Positions 36,673 through 39,958 of a stretch of 39,958 nucleotides of DNA are shown piece after piece. A model generated the notes under the pieces. That model was given only the letters and a program-made list of their open reading frames with translations, made no database searches and was not told where the DNA came from. The DNA is from Draconibacterium orientale. GTDB taxonomy: Bacteria; Bacteroidota; Bacteroidia; Bacteroidales; JAIFNL01. Location: positions 1 through 39,958 of the forward strand of contig DZBP01000010.1 in assembly GCA_022729915.1 (NCBI GenBank), in the 5' to 3' direction. Positions within the stretch are counted from its first letter, which is position 1. Every line of letters begins with the position of its first letter. The position numbers were made by a program, and so were the translations under genes.

Positions 36673-37041
36673 ATGAAAAACCTTATTTTGTTTTTATCTA
36701 TTTTATTTTTAACAGGTTGCGCACAGAAGCGGCTATCGGAACATAAAATAGAACAAGGAGGAATTCCTTACACTAAAGTAAACCGAAACGGAATTAGTTC
36801 GGATTACAAAAATCAGAATTTCGTTTGTTCTGACTCTCACAAGAAAATAAGAAAATCAAAGCGAGCTATCAAAGAATTATCAGATATAGGCTGGCTTTAC
36901 ACAAATCCTGATAATGGCGGTTTTGAGCCGATTAAAAAAGAAAAAAAATCAAAGCGCGCCAATAAAAAATCATCAAACACAGGTTGGATTTATACAAGTC
37001 CCGAAACTGGTGGTTTTGAGCCTATTTTAAAAGAAAATTGA
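36673..37041 (+). CDS. Small lipoprotein with tandem 31-aa repeat
   Basis: MKNLILFLSILFLTGCAQKR lipobox; KSKRAIKELSDIGWLYTNPDNGGFEPIKKEK then KSKRANKKSSNTGWIYTSPETGGFEPILKEN. Confidence 0.75.
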   Translation: MKNLILFLSILFLTGCAQKRLSEHKIEQGGIPYTKVNRNGISSDYKNQNFVCSDSHKKIRKSKRAIKELSDIGWLYTNPDNGGFEPIKKEKKSKRANKKSSNTGWIYTSPETGGFEPILKEN

Positions 37042-37220
37042 AAAAAAAGGATTGTTAAGGCTTAATGAATACGTCCTATTTTGCAAACAATTGATACTAT
37101 GGCTTTCGGTTCGTTAAAATAAACGTATTCGGATATTAGGATACAAACGAATTTCAAACATTTACTTGGTAAATTTATATGAACAAAACTGTACGAGATT
37201 CTATATTTTTATAAAAAACT

Positions 37221-39440
37221 ATGAAACAAAAAATACTTTTTATCCTTATTCTTTGCCTATCTTCTGTTATTACAGCTAATGCGCAAAGTGTAGAATTAAC
37301 GCAAGAAGAGATAAGAAAAATAACCGACTTTGAATTCATTTATCCTTTTAGCGAAAAACTTTCCAAAGTAATGGGGCAAGGCAAATGGGGTTATATCAAT
37401 TATGGTGGCGAAACCAAAATACCTTTGAAATATGACGATGCAGGTTCATTTATTTACGGAGTTGCACGTGTGAGGCAAGGTGCAAAGTTTTCAGCTATTG
37501 ATTTTAATGGAAAACAAATCATGCCTTGGTTTGATTATGTGTATCCTTTTTACAATGGGTTGGCGAAGGTAAAAAATAGAAACGAAGTTGCATTTGTTAC
37601 CAAAGAAGGAAAATTTGCATCAACTTGGTTTGATGATGCTCAAGTGTTTTATTATGGTTTGTACAAAGTAAAAAAAGGTCGCAAATGGGCATTTATGGAC
37701 AAAAACGGCAAAGTTGTTACTCAATGGTACTTCAACCCTGACACTTTGACGGCAAAAGTAAAATTTGACCTTACTTACTCCTACGACCAAACTAGCAAGG
37801 TGGCATTGTTTAATGAAAAAGGTCAACGGATTACCGAACAATTTCCTGGAGTTTTTTTTACGCATAGTTTTGGAAATGCTTCACTTTTCGATTCGCTCAA
37901 GTTTGATAAATATTTAGCTGTTTCAGAACACGGGCTTTACACCGAAAATATTTCGATGGTTAAAAATAAAGACGGAAAATATGCTTTTATTAACGATGCC
38001 GGAACACAAATTTCGGAATGGTACGTGAAAGCCGAAAATTTTTACGAAGGAATGGCTATGGTTATGAAAGCTGAAGGGAAGATGGCATATTTAGGCATTA
38101 ATGGAAAACAAGTTACTCCTTGGGTGGAACGAGTGCACCCCTTTTTCAATCGTTTGGCGATGGTCGAAAACAATAATAAATTTGCTTTTATTGACAAAAC
38201 AGGCGAGTTAGTAACCGATTGGTTCGACTACGCGAGTCCATTTTCTGATGGTTTGGCAAAAGTTAGTTTGAACAAAAAGTGGGGATACATCGATAGCAAC
38301 GGAAAACTTGTAATTCCGCTAATTTACGACGATGCCATATCGTTTTCGTATGGCTTTGCTCGTGTGGAATCGGAAGGTAAGCAATTAGTAATCAACAAGA
38401 GTAATAAAGTTTTGCATGGTGCTTTCGATTATATTTATCGTTTTACCGATTCCATAGCTGCTATTCAAATAGATACACTTTTTGCTTACATCGACCAGAA
38501 AGGTGTGCGCATAACACCTTGGTTGCAAGGAGCTTCTGATTTTACTTACGGCATAGCACGCGTGAGGCTCAACAACAAAGTGGCACTCATCAATAACAAT
38601 GCAAAAGTAATAACACCTTGGTACGAAGTAGCTTACTTTATTCCTCCCCACATTGTATTGGGCGACACGCTGCCCAATGGAAAATTGGGACGATACATTT
38701 TGTTCGATTTGTACAAATACGACAACTTCTTTAATAAATATCCATCGACATTTAATTACGACAATTACACCGAAATGGCTTGGAACTACACCGATAGAGA
38801 GCCCAATATGAGCTGGAACGATGGCTTTTTCAAAGAAGGAATTCAATTAATGTACAAATCGAAAGACGATAAAGTAGGAATAGATAATTTTGAATTAATG
38901 GTGCTTGCCGATTACAACGGCAAACCTATTTCGGCTTGGTACAATTCAGTTTACAAATCCGAAGATGGTTACTTAATGGCTCAAAAAGGTGAAAAATTTG
39001 TAATGATAGATGTATATGGAACAGAAATTTCGCAAGAATATGAGGGAATTTATTACCACAATGTGGATACTTTACTGGTTAAGCATGAGGATAAATTTGC
39101 TTTTATTGATAGAGACCAAAAATTTCTGACACTTTGGTACGAAGAAATTGGCGATTTTGTAGAAGGTTACAGTGTAGTAAAGCTAAACGGCGAATATGCT
39201 TTAATGGCTTCTGATTTTAAAGTTATTTCGGGTTGGTACGAATACATGGATAATTCTTTTACATACCAAATGCGTCGTGTAAAAAAATATGGAAAGTGGG
39301 GAGCAATCGATAATTTGGGTTTTGATGTAGTAGATCCGGTTTATGATGAGGCTGACTTTATTAACGGTTTGCTCAGAGTAAAAAAAGAAAAAGACACGTA
39401 TCTTTTCGATTCAAATAGAAATTTAATAAGGATAGAATAA
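37221..39440 (+). CDS. Secreted WG-repeat protein
   Basis: Signal peptide; many WG-type units such as KWGYINYGGETKIPLKYDDAGSF, KWGYIDSNGKLVIPLIYDDAISF, KWGAIDNLGFDVVDPVYDEADF. Confidence 0.92.
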   Translation: MKQKILFILILCLSSVITANAQSVELTQEEIRKITDFEFIYPFSEKLSKVMGQGKWGYINYGGETKIPLKYDDAGSFIYGVARVRQGAKFSAIDFNGKQIMPWFDYVYPFYNGLAKVKNRNEVAFVTKEGKFASTWFDDAQVFYYGLYKVKKGRKWAFMDKNGKVVTQWYFNPDTLTAKVKFDLTYSYDQTSKVALFNEKGQRITEQFPGVFFTHSFGNASLFDSLKFDKYLAVSEHGLYTENISMVKNKDGKYAFINDAGTQISEWYVKAENFYEGMAMVMKAEGKMAYLGINGKQVTPWVERVHPFFNRLAMVENNNKFAFIDKTGELVTDWFDYASPFSDGLAKVSLNKKWGYIDSNGKLVIPLIYDDAISFSYGFARVESEGKQLVINKSNKVLHGAFDYIYRFTDSIAAIQIDTLFAYIDQKGVRITPWLQGASDFTYGIARVRLNNKVALINNNAKVITPWYEVAYFIPPHIVLGDTLPNGKLGRYILFDLYKYDNFFNKYPSTFNYDNYTEMAWNYTDREPNMSWNDGFFKEGIQLMYKSKDDKVGIDNFELMVLADYNGKPISAWYNSVYKSEDGYLMAQKGEKFVMIDVYGTEISQEYEGIYYHNVDTLLVKHEDKFAFIDRDQKFLTLWYEEIGDFVEGYSVVKLNGEYALMASDFKVISGWYEYMDNSFTYQMRRVKKYGKWGAIDNLGFDVVDPVYDEADFINGLLRVKKEKDTYLFDSNRNLIRIE

Positions 39441-39472
39441 ATAAAAACTTGCTGACTAAAAATGTTCAGAAG

Positions 39473-39550
39473 TCATCTGATGAATTTTCAATTGATTTTT
39501 TTAAACGAAGAATCAAATTCAAAAATTCAATTAAACGATTCATCAGATGA
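39473..39550 (+). terminator. Putative long-stem terminator downstream of the WG-repeat gene
   Basis: TCATCTGATGAAT (39473-39485) / ATTCATCAGATGA (39538-39550), nested A/T pairing inside, followed by an interrupted T-rich stretch (ttaactttttttattt). Confidence 0.6.
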
Positions 39551-39584
39551 TTTAACTTTTTTTATTTAGACAATCCGTACAGCT

Positions 39585-39687
39585 TAAGTAGTGAACCAAA
39601 TTTAATTGTATCGTTTATTTTGCGAAGAGCTTAAAAATTATTTGATTACAAAAATGTTTGTCCCAATTAAAAGAGCACTGGTGCTTA
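39585..39687 (-). repeat. 103-bp dispersed repeat, copy E (inverted)
   Basis: Reverse complement: taagcaccagtgctcttttaattgggacaaacatttttgtaatcaaataatttttaagctcttcgcaaaataaacgatacaattaaatttggttcactactta. Confidence 0.9.
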
Positions 39688-39958
39688 AAAGGCATAGTTA
39701 CAATTCAATCAATACAATACGCTTTCGTTAATCTATATTTGAAGAGATAATAAAACAAAAAGATTTATTATTTTTGTATTTATAAAAACATAAAACCTTT
39801 TGTTTTACTTATCATTCCAATATCTATAAACCTCTATTTTTAACCACCAAAAACAAACAATTTACACACGTTTTGAAAAAAAACCTCATTTGTTGTACTT
39901 ATGTTGTACCTGTAATTAAATTATGTTTTTAAGCTATTGATTTATAGACTATCGAATT

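Noticed and set aside
38385-38846. 153-aa minus-strand ORF opposite the WG-repeat gene
   Set aside because: Antisense to a clear repeat-protein CDS, no start context or motif.
22373-39687. CRISPR array interpretation of the repeats
   Set aside because: Copies are kilobases apart with genes between them, not regularly spaced; no Cas genes seen.
39891-39920. TGTTGTACTTATGTTGTACC short direct repeat near the window end
   Set aside because: Only two short imperfect units next to the window edge; too little sequence to interpret as an integration site or operator.

Overview
This is an AT-rich window, most likely from Bacteroidota: it has TonB-dependent receptors with carboxypeptidase-regulatory domains, WG-repeat and PD40-OmpA proteins, and many lipoproteins. 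I see about 21 convincing protein-coding genes, one coding remnant and no RNA genes. The parts most worth a second look are: (1) a co-directional minus-strand gene set (4999-12950) encoding a DUF4062/TIR-like protein, a transmembrane nSTAND-type NTPase with a WD40-like C-terminus, an outer-membrane-like protein, a lipoprotein and a membrane-anchored SpoIIE/PP2C phosphatase, which could be a trans-envelope signalling or conflict system; (2) an internally deleted remnant of that same phosphatase gene just upstream of the set (about 13500-13640); (3) a 103-bp dispersed intergenic repeat with four full-length copies, one 99-bp copy and one degenerate half copy, confined to 22-40 kb; (4) a roughly 158-bp nested palindromic element (21024-21181) made of two mutually inverted hairpins inside a 19-bp inverted repeat that overlaps a stop codon; (5) a porphyrin/heme-like module (two DUF4491-like genes, small ORF, TonB receptor, AmpG/PAT-type MFS, HemN, HemG/HemY); and (6) a secreted beta-propeller plus caspase-fold protein. 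Family assignments come from reading motifs by eye; no database search was run.
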